Shown: positions 29,743 to 38,750, counted from the stretch's first letter. The stretch is DNA of 64,000 nt from DATGKG01 sp963851325 (GCA_963851325.1 CAWKOR010000001.1:2852001-2916000); one strand, 5' to 3'. Numbers and translations are program-made. The notes: generated by a model not told the origin, from the sequence alone.

Positions 29743-30512
29743 ATCGTCAGCGCAGCCATCGCCGCGAGGACGACCAGCATGCACATCGCCATGCCGCCGG
29801 CGAGCGCGTAGCCGGCCGCGCCACCGAGGCGACGGCTCAGCACCAGGCGCATCGCGAGGATGGTCAGGGCGAGCGCCACGATCACCGCGAGGCCCACGTT
29901 TTCGTACAGCGCCATTGTGAGTCCGAGTGCAACCGCGCTCGAAACCGAAAATTCGCGAAAACGGATCGGTCCTTCGTAGGGCACGCCGAGGCCCCATCGC
30001 TCGAGCGGACGAAGGCCATATCCGATTGGAACGACCGCCCATCGCGAGAGCATCGAGGCCATCACCAGTGCGCCGCTGCGGCTGGCCGGATCGTGAATGC
30101 GCGCCAGCAACCACGCGCTCGCGCTGAACCATGCGATTGCGGCGAGCGCCCCGACCGGTCCGATGCGCGCGAGGCCGGTCGAGGCCGGTCGCGAGCCGAT
30201 TCTGATTGCGTCAACCAGATCGGCAATGCCGAGTGCGTCGAGTCCGCCGGCGGCCACCTCGATGAGAAGGATCAGGAAGATCGATCGGGGTAGCGGCGAG
30301 AGAAAACTGCCGAAGTATCTATCCATCAACGCAAAGAAGATCCCGCCGATCAGCCCGACCAGCGGCGCGAATACCAACGCTCGCGCGCGCTGCTCCGCAT
30401 CGCCAAATTCCCGGCGCGCAAACAGCGACCATCGCGAAAGCGTCGCCATCGCGATCAGCAATTCGTGCGCGAGATTTCCCGGCGTCTCGCGATGCGACGG
30501 TTCGGCTTCCAT
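29739..30512 (-). CDS. Divergent CobS-like adenosylcobinamide-GDP ribazoletransferase
   Basis: 257-aa polytopic membrane protein, about six hydrophobic segments. The overall pattern fits CobS: TLSRWSLF at the N-terminus, GGLDALGIADLVDAIR where CobS has GGLHxDGLADxxDG, MLSRWAVV in the middle, and a C-terminal RLGGAAGYALAG for the usual LGGxTGDxLGA. The His-x-Asp of the first motif and the Asp of the last are not matched, so activity is doubtful. No other cobalamin gene is seen. It is divergent from the ketopantoate reductase pair by 52 bp. It could be a CobS relative with another substrate. Confidence 0.6.
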   Translation of the reverse strand: MEAEPSHRETPGNLAHELLIAMATLSRWSLFARREFGDAEQRARALVFAPLVGLIGGIFFALMDRYFGSFLSPLPRSIFLILLIEVAAGGLDALGIADLVDAIRIGSRPASTGLARIGPVGALAAIAWFSASAWLLARIHDPASRSGALVMASMLSRWAVVPIGYGLRPLERWGLGVPYEGPIRFREFSVSSAVALGLTMALYENVGLAVIVALALTILAMRLVLSRRLGGAAGYALAGGMAMCMLVVLAAMAALTI

Positions 30513-30564
30513 CGTGATGCGTCACACTAGCGGAACCATCGCCGCGTTCTCTATAACGGATGCA

Positions 30565-31491
30565 ATGAAGATTCTGGTAATGGGCGCGGGCGCGATCGGC
30601 GCATTCTACGGCGCATGGCTGCAGCGAGCCGGCGACGAGGTTTATTTCTGCGCGCGCGGCGAGCATCTACGAGCGCTGAAGGAGCACGGCCTCGAGGTGA
30701 AAAGCGTCAACGGCGACTTTCATATCGCGGTCAAGGCTTCGTCGGACCCGCGCGAGTTCGCTCCCTACGAGTTGATCCTGTTTTGCGTCAAGTCGCAGGA
30801 TACGCTCTCCGCGGCGCGGCAACTCGTCGGATGCCTCGCCGACGGCGGCGCGGTGCTGACGCTTCAGAACGGGGTCGAGAACGAGGCGCTGCTGTGCGAG
30901 GTTTTTCCGCGCGAGCAGGTGATGGGCGGCAATGCGCGCGTCGGCGCCGAGATAACCGCACCCGGCAAGCTGCTGCACACGGTTGGAGGGAACGCCGAGA
31001 TCGGCGAACTCGACGGGCGCAAAACCGCGCGCGCGGAACGGATCGCGGAAAGTTTTCGCCGCGCAGGAGTCCTCGGCGAGCTGACCGACGATCTACTCAC
31101 CATCCGATGGCACAAGCTGATGGGCAACAACGGCACCAACACGGTGTGCACGCTCGGTCGCTGTTCGGTGGGCGCTGCGATCTCCGATCCGGAGGGTGCG
31201 GCGCTGGTCCGGCAATTGTTCCTCGACGTGGTGCGGGTCGGCCGCGCGGAAGGCGCGAAGCTCAGCGAAGAGCAGGCCGAGAAACAACTGCGCCAGATGA
31301 GCAAGTATCCGAACCTCAATTCGATCCGCCCCTCGACGTTGCAGGATTATGAGAAAGGCAAGCGGCTGGAGTACGACGCGATTACCGGGGCGGTTTTGCG
31401 CGCGGCCAGAAAGCACAGCATCGCGGTGCCCGCGACGGAAACCGTACACGCGCTGCTGAAACTCCTCGACGCGGGAATCGCGGTGCGATGA
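30565..31491 (+). CDS. Ketopantoate reductase family protein, copy 1
   Basis: 308-aa NADP-dependent 2-dehydropantoate 2-reductase-like enzyme (pantothenate pathway; ketopantoate to pantoate). The Rossmann motif is MGAGAIGAFYG at residues 5-15. LTLQNGVENE and the catalytic-Lys segment TIRWHKLMGNNGTNTV (Lys near residue 181) follow, and the C-terminal helical domain has STLQDYEKGKRLEYDAITG. I chose ATG 30565, directly at the Rossmann strand. Copy 2 follows 10 bp later with about half the residues the same, so the pair is a tandem duplication. Which of them is the true PanE cannot be said. Confidence 0.9.
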   Translation: MKILVMGAGAIGAFYGAWLQRAGDEVYFCARGEHLRALKEHGLEVKSVNGDFHIAVKASSDPREFAPYELILFCVKSQDTLSAARQLVGCLADGGAVLTLQNGVENEALLCEVFPREQVMGGNARVGAEITAPGKLLHTVGGNAEIGELDGRKTARAERIAESFRRAGVLGELTDDLLTIRWHKLMGNNGTNTVCTLGRCSVGAAISDPEGAALVRQLFLDVVRVGRAEGAKLSEEQAEKQLRQMSKYPNLNSIRPSTLQDYEKGKRLEYDAITGAVLRAARKHSIAVPATETVHALLKLLDAGIAVR

Positions 31492-31501
31492 ACCGGCTCC
31501 C

Positions 31502-32437
31502 ATGAAAATTCTGGTGATGGGCGCGGGTGCGATCGGCGCTTACTTCGGCGCGCGACTGCATCAGGCCGGCGAGGCGGTAACATTTTGCGCGCGCGGCCGG
31601 AACCTGGCGGCGCTGAGGGAGCACGGCCTCGAGCTCAAAAGCCCGCGCGGCGACTTCCATGGACCGGTAAGCGCCACCGACAATCCTCGCGAGTTCGCGC
31701 CTTACGATCTCATTTTATTTTGCGTCAAGATGTATGACACGGATGCGGCGGCGAAGCCGCTCGCCGGATGCCTCGCGCCCGGCGGCGCAATCCTGACGCT
31801 GCAAAATGGCGTGGAAAGCGAGGCGCGGCTGGCGGAGTATTTCGATCGCGATGCGATCATGGCGGGATGCGCGCGCGCCGGGGTTGAGCTGGTCGGGCCG
31901 GGCAAGGTGCTGCATGTCACGACCGGCGTCATCGAGTATGGCGAACTGGACGGGCGCGCAACTCCGCGGGCGCTGAAAATCGGCGATGCGTTTCGGCGCG
32001 CGGGAATTTTCGGCGAGCTGGTCTCCGACATTTTCAGCTTTCGATGGTCGAAGCTGTTGTGGAACGCGGCCTTCAATACGGTGACGACTCTTACGCGCCG
32101 GACCGTCGGCGAGGTGCTCGAAGATCCCTCCGGCGCCGCGTTGATCCGCACCCTGATGAACGAGACACTGGCGGTCGCGCAGGCAAACGGCGCAAGGCTG
32201 GGACCGGACCGCATCGAGACGCTGCTGGATCATTCGCGCAAGAATTTGCGCGCACTGAAAACTTCCACCCGCCAGGATTACGATCGCGGCACGCGGCTCG
32301 AATACGACGCACTAAGCGGCGGAGTCGTGCGCGCGGCGCACCGCCACAAGGTCGCGGTCCCGGCGATGGAGTCGGTGCACGCGCTGCTGGGGCTGCTGGA
32401 TCGAAGCCGCGCTCAGGCAATTTCAAGCAAGCCGTAG
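31502..32437 (+). CDS. Ketopantoate reductase family protein, copy 2
   Basis: 311-aa paralogue of the preceding gene. It has the same Rossmann start (MGAGAIGAYFG), the LTLQNGVESEARL segment, catalytic Lys in SFRWSKLLWNAAFNTV, and C-terminal TSTRQDYDRGTRLEYDALSG. The conserved Asn-Asn in copy 1 (GNNGTN) is NAAFN here. Its 3' end overlaps the convergent methyltransferase by 25 bp. Retention of both copies with their motifs intact suggests different substrates. Confidence 0.9.
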   Translation: MKILVMGAGAIGAYFGARLHQAGEAVTFCARGRNLAALREHGLELKSPRGDFHGPVSATDNPREFAPYDLILFCVKMYDTDAAAKPLAGCLAPGGAILTLQNGVESEARLAEYFDRDAIMAGCARAGVELVGPGKVLHVTTGVIEYGELDGRATPRALKIGDAFRRAGIFGELVSDIFSFRWSKLLWNAAFNTVTTLTRRTVGEVLEDPSGAALIRTLMNETLAVAQANGARLGPDRIETLLDHSRKNLRALKTSTRQDYDRGTRLEYDALSGGVVRAAHRHKVAVPAMESVHALLGLLDRSRAQAISSKP

Positions 32438-33885
32438 AGCAGAAAATACTGCACCGTGGACATTATCTTCTCGGGTTCCACCGCAGGCCGAAAGCGCTCG
32501 ACTGCATCTTTCACCGAGGCTGATTGATGCACCAGCGCCAGCAGCCGGAACGCATCGGCGTTGAGCTCCGCGGGGCGAACCAGCAGCCACGGACTGGGGC
32601 GCGCCATCAGCTTCGAGGTCGCGGCGGTATCGAGGCCGGAGCGTTCCTCGATGAGCGCGGTGCCTTCGGGAACGCGCAGCTTGGCGGCGAGCATCGCCTG
32701 TTCTCCGCGCGCGGCGAGGTCGCGTGCGGCAATCATCTTGTCGATGCGCTCGCTGGTCAGGATGATTTGTCCGGCACCTTGAATGTCGACCGCGGCGGTC
32801 CATCCGGTGGGCCGATCCGGCGCGTGTTGCAGGATATTGATGGCGACGCGGAGCCCGCGAATCCCCATGGCCTCGAGGTGCTCGCGGCGCATGAGCGTAT
32901 CGCGCTCGTATTCGGCGCCGAGATTCGGATGATCGGCGGCGGCATAGATCGCGCAGTAGTCATTCAAGCTGCTGCCGGGACATTGCAGAATCAGAACCTT
33001 AATATCGGGAGCGGGCAGTGCGGTGCGGAGGTGTTGCTCCACCGTCTCGCCGTCGAGCTCCGGCCACTCCGCCAGGATTACCGCGCGTCCATTGCGCGCA
33101 AGATGGGCTGGGACCTCGCGTAACAGCCGCAGCGGCAGCTCATCGCCACGTTGACCTCCCGACTCGAACGAAGCGATCGCGAGGCCCGGCGGGCTCGAGA
33201 CAAACGGCGGCTGTGAAATGATGAGGTCGAAATTCTCACCGGCGACCGGCGCGAACAGGTCGCCCTCGCGAAATTCAGTGTTGTCGATGCCGTTGAGGGC
33301 GGCATTAATTCGCGACAGGGCGATGGCGCGCGGATTGATGTCGGTGCCCACGACCTTCGCGACCATCGAGGCCAGGCTCAAAGCGCCAGTACCCGCACCG
33401 CATCCGACGTCCAGCCCACGCCTTAGCCGATGCGAGGGTCTGCTCGCATCGCAGATGAAAGTGGTGGTCTGGCCGGCGCCCATCACAGCGTTGCCGCCGC
33501 GCCCGAGGTGATCGCAGATTACGAAGATGTCATTGACCAGGTTGAGGTTAAACGGCGAGACGTAATTTCCGTCACCGGAGCGGTGGATGAGGCCGGCTCC
33601 CGCGAACGCATCGAGGGGAACATCACCAAGCGCGCTTTCCGCCTCGGCACGCGAAAGGGGGTCGTCGAACATGAGCATGCGCATCGCGAAGGCGGCAGGA
33701 TCGCCCATCCGGCGCAGATACCATTTGCGAATCGGCGCACGAGCAGCATCGAGCATGAAGACGCCGATCTGGGTGACTTCCTGCGCGCGGCTGAGAGTGA
33801 GACCAATGGCGCGCAACCGCGTGCCGAGGGCGCGCCACAGCGCCGGCGGCGCGGAAACCATCCTCGAAACGTCGGGCAAAGGCAT
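32413..33885 (-). CDS. SAM-dependent methyltransferase, PrmC/RsmC-like
   Basis: 490-aa class I methyltransferase. The SAM site is LDVGCGAGTGALSLAS (near residue 158), and motif IV reads ISQPPFVSSPPG, where the (N/D)PP(Y/F) family of N-methyltransferases has Asn: here it is Gln. An about 150-residue N-terminal domain precedes it (as in RsmC-type enzymes), and an about 180-residue C-terminal domain of unknown function follows. It begins 92 bp downstream of prfB, the gene whose product is methylated by PrmC in other bacteria. The target (glutamine of a release factor, rRNA, or another) is not determined. Confidence 0.75.
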   Translation of the reverse strand: MPLPDVSRMVSAPPALWRALGTRLRAIGLTLSRAQEVTQIGVFMLDAARAPIRKWYLRRMGDPAAFAMRMLMFDDPLSRAEAESALGDVPLDAFAGAGLIHRSGDGNYVSPFNLNLVNDIFVICDHLGRGGNAVMGAGQTTTFICDASRPSHRLRRGLDVGCGAGTGALSLASMVAKVVGTDINPRAIALSRINAALNGIDNTEFREGDLFAPVAGENFDLIISQPPFVSSPPGLAIASFESGGQRGDELPLRLLREVPAHLARNGRAVILAEWPELDGETVEQHLRTALPAPDIKVLILQCPGSSLNDYCAIYAAADHPNLGAEYERDTLMRREHLEAMGIRGLRVAINILQHAPDRPTGWTAAVDIQGAGQIILTSERIDKMIAARDLAARGEQAMLAAKLRVPEGTALIEERSGLDTAATSKLMARPSPWLLVRPAELNADAFRLLALVHQSASVKDAVERFRPAVEPEKIMSTVQYFLLYGLLEIA

Positions 33886-33977
33886 GTGAGAAGACTACGG
33901 CTCTACCGCTGTAGTGACAAGCTGTTAACGAATGTCAGCTTGATGCTTCTCGAACGGTTTGGCGCCGAACCGCCGCG

Positions 33978-35106
33978 CTAGTCAAGCTCCTTGTCGGCGT
34001 CGCCCTTACGCACGCCCATCAGATAAGCCTCGATAAACGGATCGATGGCGCCGTCGAGCACCGCCGCGGTGTTGCCGATTTCGACGCCGGTGCGATGGTC
34101 CTTCACCATCTGATAGGGCTGCAGCACGTACGACCTGATCTGGCTGCCCCACGCGATGTCTTTTTTGTCCTTGCTGAATTTTTCAAGTTCCTCGCGCTTC
34201 TTGCGTTCCTCGAGTTCAAACAAACGCGCGCGCAGAATCTTCATCGCCATCGCACGATTCTTATGCTGCGAGCGCTCGTTCTGGCAGGCGACCACGATAC
34301 CGGTGGGAATATGGGTGAAGCGCACCGCGGAATCGGTCTTGTTGACGTGCTGGCCCCCGGCGCCGCTGGCACGAAAGGTATCGATTTTCAAATCGGCAGG
34401 ATTGATGATGACCTCGACCTTGTCGTCGATCGCGGGAAACACGAACACGGACGCGAAGGAAGTGTGGCGGCGCGCGTTCGCGTCGTAAGGCGAGATGCGC
34501 ACCAGGCGATGAATCCCGACCTCGGCCTTCAGGTAGCCGTAGGCGTATTCGCCATCGACCTCGAAAGTCGCGCTCTTGATGCCGGCGCCTTCGCCGGGCT
34601 GCAAATCGGCGACATCGACTTTGAAACCGTGCCGTTCGGCCCATCGCATGTAAAGCCGCAGCAGCATCTCGGCCCAGTCCTGCGCCTCCATGCCGCCGGC
34701 GCCTGGGTGAATCGAGACAATCGCGCCGAGGCGATCGTACTGGCCGCCGAGCATCACCTGCAGCTCATGCTTTTCCAGTTCGGTGCGCGCGGCGGCGAGC
34801 GCGGTCTCGGCCTCGCGCGCGGCCTCGGAATCGTCGGCGCCCTCTTCTTCGGCCATCTGAAAATAGACGCGCGCGTCATCGAGGCGATCGCGCAGGCGCT
34901 TGAAACCTTCGAGCTGGCCCTTTACCTGGTCGGCCTCGCGCAGGACGGTTTGGGCGGCCTCGGGGCGATCCCAAAATTCCTGTTTGCTGGTTTGTTCGAG
35001 GAGTTCTTTTTGGCGGGCGGTCAGTTTAGGGAGGTCAAAGACGCCTCCCGAGCTTGTCCGCGCGGGCTTCGAAATCGCTCAGTTGTTCTCTGATGTCGCT
35101 GATCAT
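33978..35106 (-). CDS. prfB: Peptide chain release factor 2 with programmed +1 frameshift
   Basis: RF2, which ends translation at UGA and UAA. The zero frame starts at ATG 35106 and stops after 23 codons (MISDIREQLSDFEARADKLGRRL) at an in-frame TGA (35037-35035). The site reads GGGAGG-CGT-CTT-TGA-C, the autoregulatory +1 slippery site with an internal Shine-Dalgarno. The +1 frame then runs to 33978, giving about 375 aa. The catalytic GGQ is in SGAGGQHVNKT. The stop-codon recognition tripeptide is SPY (VRISPYDANARRHTSF) instead of the usual SPF. A good ribosome binding site (AAGGAAG) lies before the ATG, which overlaps the upstream HicB-like gene's stop as ATGA. The frame at 34856-33978 alone lacks the N-terminal third. 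Confidence 0.96.
35034..35049 (-). promoter_or_regulatory. prfB programmed +1 frameshift site
   Basis: On the minus strand this reads GGGAGG CGT CTTTGAC. The SD-like GGGAGG (35049-35044) lies 3 nt upstream of the slippery CTT (35040-35038), followed by the TGA stop (35037-35035) and C. This is the same order as in the E. coli site, so RF2 levels should feed back on its own synthesis. Confidence 0.93.
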
Positions 35107-35333
35107 TTTTCGCTCTTCCTTAGAGAATCGTGTGCCGCTCGAAGCACGATACGGTTGATGTCGAAATCAAAGTGACACCGAACCGCGTCCTCGATCTCGG
35201 CTCTCAATTCCTCCAATGTATCGGCCTGCGTGAATATGCAGTGTCCGACGGCGCGGGCTTCGAAACCACCCTCCGGCGACTCTTCAAAGACAAATATTAC
35301 TTCGGAGTCCAAATTTGCCGTCCGACCATTCAT
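35103..35333 (-). CDS. HicB-like small protein, translationally coupled to prfB
   Basis: 76-aa protein with the HicB/DUF1902-like pattern: VIFVFEESPEGGFEARAVGHCIFTQADTLEELRAEIEDAVRCHF. Members are often mislabelled 2-oxoisovalerate dehydrogenase in databases. No HicA partner is seen on either side. Its stop overlaps the prfB start as ATGA, and the SD for prfB lies inside it. It is therefore the first gene of a prfB transcript. The role is unknown; a nucleic-acid-binding or antitoxin-derived function is only inference from the fold. Confidence 0.8.
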   Translation of the reverse strand: MNGRTANLDSEVIFVFEESPEGGFEARAVGHCIFTQADTLEELRAEIEDAVRCHFDFDINRIVLRAAHDSLRKSEK

Positions 35334-35493
35334 TGTGACAGAAAGCGCGGAACTAATTAATGGCTACTGTTCGGGGTTCATAGTGAACCTCCAGCGAGGG
35401 CGAGAGATGCGATGGCGCTTGACGGCATCGTTCAAGCTCCGAAAGTATCGGCTGAAAATATAAAGTTGTTCCTGCGGCTCCGAGGAGGCCAAC

Positions 35494-36572
35494 ATGAGCG
35501 CTTTTCGATTCGGCCCGGACCATCCTGCCGAAACCTATGTTTCGCACACCTTTGCAGAACAAACGATTGACACCGGCGAGGCCGCTATCAACTACGCCGT
35601 CGCGGATCGCCCGCCCAGCCGGCGCTGCTGCTTATCCCGGGGCAAACCGAATCGTGGTGGGGATACGAGCCGGCGATGCGTCTGCTTCAAGAGCATTTCC
35701 AGGCTTTCGCAGTTGACCTGCGCGGGCAGGGCAGATCGAGCCGGACACCAGGCCGCTACACGCTCGACAATTTCGGCAACGACATGGTGCGGTTCATCGC
35801 GCTGGCAATTAAACGGCCCGTGATTGTCAGCGGCCTCTCGTCCGGTGGGGTAATCACAGCATGGCTTTCCGCGTACGCGATGCCCGGCAGGCGTCCGTGG
35901 CGCCATCTATGAAGATCCGCCGTTCTTCTCCTCCGACGTCAAACCCGCCTGCGGACACAATATTCGGCAAACCATCGGACCGATCTTCGCTCTGATGAGC
36001 AAATACCTGGGCGATCAGTGGAGTGTGGGTGATTTCGTGTGGGTGGTTCGTGACTGTGCGGCATTTGGACTGGAGATTGGGGTTGCGGGAATGCAGCAAG
36101 CAATCAGAACCGAGCTTCCTGACTGGCTGGCGAATGTGATGGCGATGATGTCGGGTTCAAGAGAAGGAGCGTGATGGTGGCATGTGATGGAGGGAAGCGG
36201 CGAAGTCCCGCAGAATCTCAAGGAGTACGATCCGGAGTGGGCACGGGCCTTCTGGGAAGGATCTGTCTACGCAAGTTGTGACCATGCCCGGATGCTGGCC
36301 AGCGTCAAATGCCCAGTCCTGTATACCCATCACTTCCGCAATGTCGATGAGGCCGGGGACGGGCATCTGCTGGGCGCGGCCTCGGATCTGCAGGCGAAGC
36401 GTGTGTGCGAGCTGGTTTCCGGCGCGGTCAGGAGATCGATTACCGGTCTCTGCCACAAATGCCGCATTCGATGCATGGCGCCAATCCCAAGTTGTTCACT
36501 CAGCTGCTCGTCGAGTTCGAGCGCAAGCTGGCGAGTCAGCAACGTAGAGTGATGATGCCGCGCGCTAGTTAA
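35494..36572 (+). pseudogene. Alpha/beta hydrolase, degenerate
   Basis: The fragments line up in three frames as one hydrolase. N-terminus from ATG 35494 (MSAFRFGPDHPAETYVSHTF), with a one-base loss near 35610. Then PALLLIPGQTESWWGYEPAMRLL, DLRGQGRSS and the nucleophile elbow SGLSSGGV (35835-35855). Another shift lies near 35890 (GAIYEDPPFFSSDV), an in-frame TGA at 36172-36174, and a further shift near 36425 before EIDYRSLPQMPHSMHGANP, which holds the catalytic His. The end is TAA 36570-36572, 8 bp into lnt (convergent). Three shifts and a nonsense codon in 1.1 kb argue for a real pseudogene, although some shifts may be assembly errors as in neighbouring genes. Confidence 0.8.
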
Positions 36573-38181
36573 TTGCCACGCGCTTGCCGTTGCGCGAGGA
36601 AAGGATCTCCTCGATGTGGGCTTCCAGCGGCTTCAGCTTGCGCGGCCAGCGCCATCCCCAGACCAGCGCAATCGCAGTTAGCGCCAGGCAAATTTGCGCG
36701 AAGAGATCGCCCACGATGGTGTACAGTGTGCGCATCGGATGCCAAGCGACGTCCTCGAGCTCGGTGCCGCGCTTGAACAGCGGCGTGGTCGCCGTGATGC
36801 TTCCGTCATTGAGGATGATCGCGCTGATGCCGGTGTTGGCGACGCGAATCATCGGCACCTTGGTCTCCACCGAACGCATCGCGGACATCGCGAGGAGCTG
36901 ATAAGGCGCGGAGCTGGTGCCATACCAGGCATCGTTGGTGATGTTCACCATCACGTCGGCGCCCTCCTTGACTGAACGACGCGCGAGGTCGGGGAAAATG
37001 CTCTCGTAGCAAATCAATACACTGAGTTTTGCGCCGTCCACTTCAAAAAGGGTCTGTTGCCGGCCGGGAATCATGTCGCCCATGCCGTGGACGATGCGAT
37101 TTACGAAAAATCCCAGCACGCTGCGAAAGGGAACGTATTCGCCGAACGGCACAAGCTGAATCTTGTCGTACCAGGCCGCGACCTCGCCTTGCGCGGTAAC
37201 CAAATCGGCGCGATTGGCGAACCCTACGATGCGGTCGTCGCGCGAAATCAGCGCCGGCGCACCGAACAGGATCGGCTTGCCGATGGTGCGCGCGAGTTGC
37301 AGCAGGGCCTCGCGATAATTCACGTCGTCGCTATCGCCGGCTGGATAGCGGTCATCGGGCTGAAACAGAAACGTCGCGGCGGCCTCGGGCCATACGATTA
37401 GATCGGCGCCCTGTTTAGCGGCCTGGGTGCTTTGGTCGGCGTATATTTTGAAGGTCGGGGCCAGCGCATTGGGGTCCCACTTGACGCTCTGCGGGATATT
37501 GCCCTGGACCATCGCAACGCGAAAGCTGCCGGCGGGTTTGATGGTCTTCAATTCATGGATGCGCCAGTTGCCGAAAACGAGCGCCGCGATCATGACGGCG
37601 GTCAGGGCGCTGAGACTCAAGGTCTGCAGACGCCGCGAGCCGCGCCGCATCAGCACCATGAAGACCACCACATTGAAGAAAATAATCAGCGCGGAAACTC
37701 CATAGGTGCCGGTAAATTCCGCGAACTGGATCAGTGCGAGATTGCGATACTGGGTCTCGCCGAGAAGGTTCCACGGAAACCCGATCGGAAAATAGGTGCG
37801 GATGAGCTCGACGGCAGCCCATGCGATCGGCATCGTCACGACGATCGGAAGCCGCAGTCGTCGCGCGGTAAATTCGCCCGCCCATAGCGCGATCGCGGTA
37901 TTGATCGCGACTACACTCGCCAGGAGGAGCATCGGGATCAGCGACAAAACAAAATGTACGCCAGCGAATTCATTGAGCGTGATGACGACCCAATAGAATG
38001 AGCCGGCGTAACACGCGAGGCCTTGCAGCCATCCCCACCACAAAACTTTTTTGAGCGGCTCGCCCTCGACCGCGTAGAAGAACGGAACGAATGCCACCCA
38101 TGCGAGCAGGCTCACGTCGAACTTCGGGAACGCCAGCGCGAGCGCGAGCCCGCTCGCAATCACGAGCGCCGCGCGGGTCAT
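36565..38181 (-). CDS. lnt: Apolipoprotein N-acyltransferase
   Basis: Inner-membrane enzyme that N-acylates the lipoprotein N-terminal cysteine. About 538 aa from ATG 38181. The first about 200 residues hold six or so membrane segments (LALALAFPKFDVSLLAWVAFVPFF and others). A periplasmic nitrilase domain follows, with the Glu (VWPEAAATF), Lys (YDKIQLVPFGEYVPF) and Cys (VLICYESIFPD) triad, and a C-terminal membrane segment. A GTG at 38202 overlapping the preceding stop is an alternative start. It is the last gene of phoH-ybeY-X-lnt. Confidence 0.94.
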   Translation of the reverse strand: MTRAALVIASGLALALAFPKFDVSLLAWVAFVPFFYAVEGEPLKKVLWWGWLQGLACYAGSFYWVVITLNEFAGVHFVLSLIPMLLLASVVAINTAIALWAGEFTARRLRLPIVVTMPIAWAAVELIRTYFPIGFPWNLLGETQYRNLALIQFAEFTGTYGVSALIIFFNVVVFMVLMRRGSRRLQTLSLSALTAVMIAALVFGNWRIHELKTIKPAGSFRVAMVQGNIPQSVKWDPNALAPTFKIYADQSTQAAKQGADLIVWPEAAATFLFQPDDRYPAGDSDDVNYREALLQLARTIGKPILFGAPALISRDDRIVGFANRADLVTAQGEVAAWYDKIQLVPFGEYVPFRSVLGFFVNRIVHGMGDMIPGRQQTLFEVDGAKLSVLICYESIFPDLARRSVKEGADVMVNITNDAWYGTSSAPYQLLAMSAMRSVETKVPMIRVANTGISAIILNDGSITATTPLFKRGTELEDVAWHPMRTLYTIVGDLFAQICLALTAIALVWGWRWPRKLKPLEAHIEEILSSRNGKRVAIN

Positions 38182-38198
38182 GGCGTTGGAAGAAATTG

Positions 38199-38750
38199 TC
38201 ACCGGGTTTCGAAAATCTCTCCGAGCGGGATCACGCCCGCGCACGGAGGCTTGCCGTTGAAGCGTTCATAGATTTCATCGACATCGCGCCAGCTCGCTAC
38301 CAGAGCCACCGAGAGCTGCGGCTTAAGCGGAAGATCGCCGAGCAGGCGCCATTCGCGCTCAAAAGTCCAGTCAATCGGCGGATTGCGGGTCATGTCGATA
38401 CTCACCACGCGCCACATCTCGTCAGGATTGAGGATAGCCGCGGCCTCGGCGCCTGGCATATAGATGACCGGCCGCGCGCCCGTCGAAAAAGCATAGCGTT
38501 TATCAACGGCGACGCCGAAGGGTTCATAGCGGCGCCGATTGCGCGCCGTCAACAGATGCCCCAGCTCATGCGGCGGCGCATCGAAGAGGCATACGCCACG
38601 ATGGCCGCCGCCGATCATGCGGGTCGAACCGCGGATGCGGCCGTCCTCGAGAATCCAGAGCAGATTATCCAGCGCCGAGGTTTTTCCCGAGGCGCGGGTG
38701 AAATGCGCAAGCGTCGGCGCCGACGGGAGCTTGGGAGATTCGCGTTTCAT
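38199..38750 (-). CDS. Uncharacterised protein, possibly ART-like, in phoH-ybeY-X-lnt
   Basis: 183-aa protein of unknown function. The pattern LAHFTRASGKTSALDNLLWILEDGRIRGS near the N-terminus (His-Phe-Thr, then Asn-Leu...Ile-Leu...Gly-x-Ile) resembles the start of ADP-ribosyltransferase-like proteins such as DarT and DUF4433 relatives. The C-terminal part has WRVVSIDM and DWTFEREWRLLGDL, where such proteins keep the catalytic Glu. In between are GVAVDKRYAFSTGARPVIYMP. These are pattern resemblances, not an alignment. Its ATG overlaps the ybeY stop as ATGA, and its stop overlaps a possible lnt GTG. It occupies the slot where corC/ybeX sits in enterobacteria. It has no antitoxin partner and no signal peptide. 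Confidence 0.65.
   Translation of the reverse strand: MKRESPKLPSAPTLAHFTRASGKTSALDNLLWILEDGRIRGSTRMIGGGHRGVCLFDAPPHELGHLLTARNRRRYEPFGVAVDKRYAFSTGARPVIYMPGAEAAAILNPDEMWRVVSIDMTRNPPIDWTFEREWRLLGDLPLKPQLSVALVASWRDVDEIYERFNGKPPCAGVIPLGEIFETR

Noticed and set aside
34856..35106. Treating prfB as truncated because the long open frame starts at 34856.
   Set aside because: The missing N-terminus is present in the zero frame from 35106, joined by the CTTTGAC programmed frameshift site.
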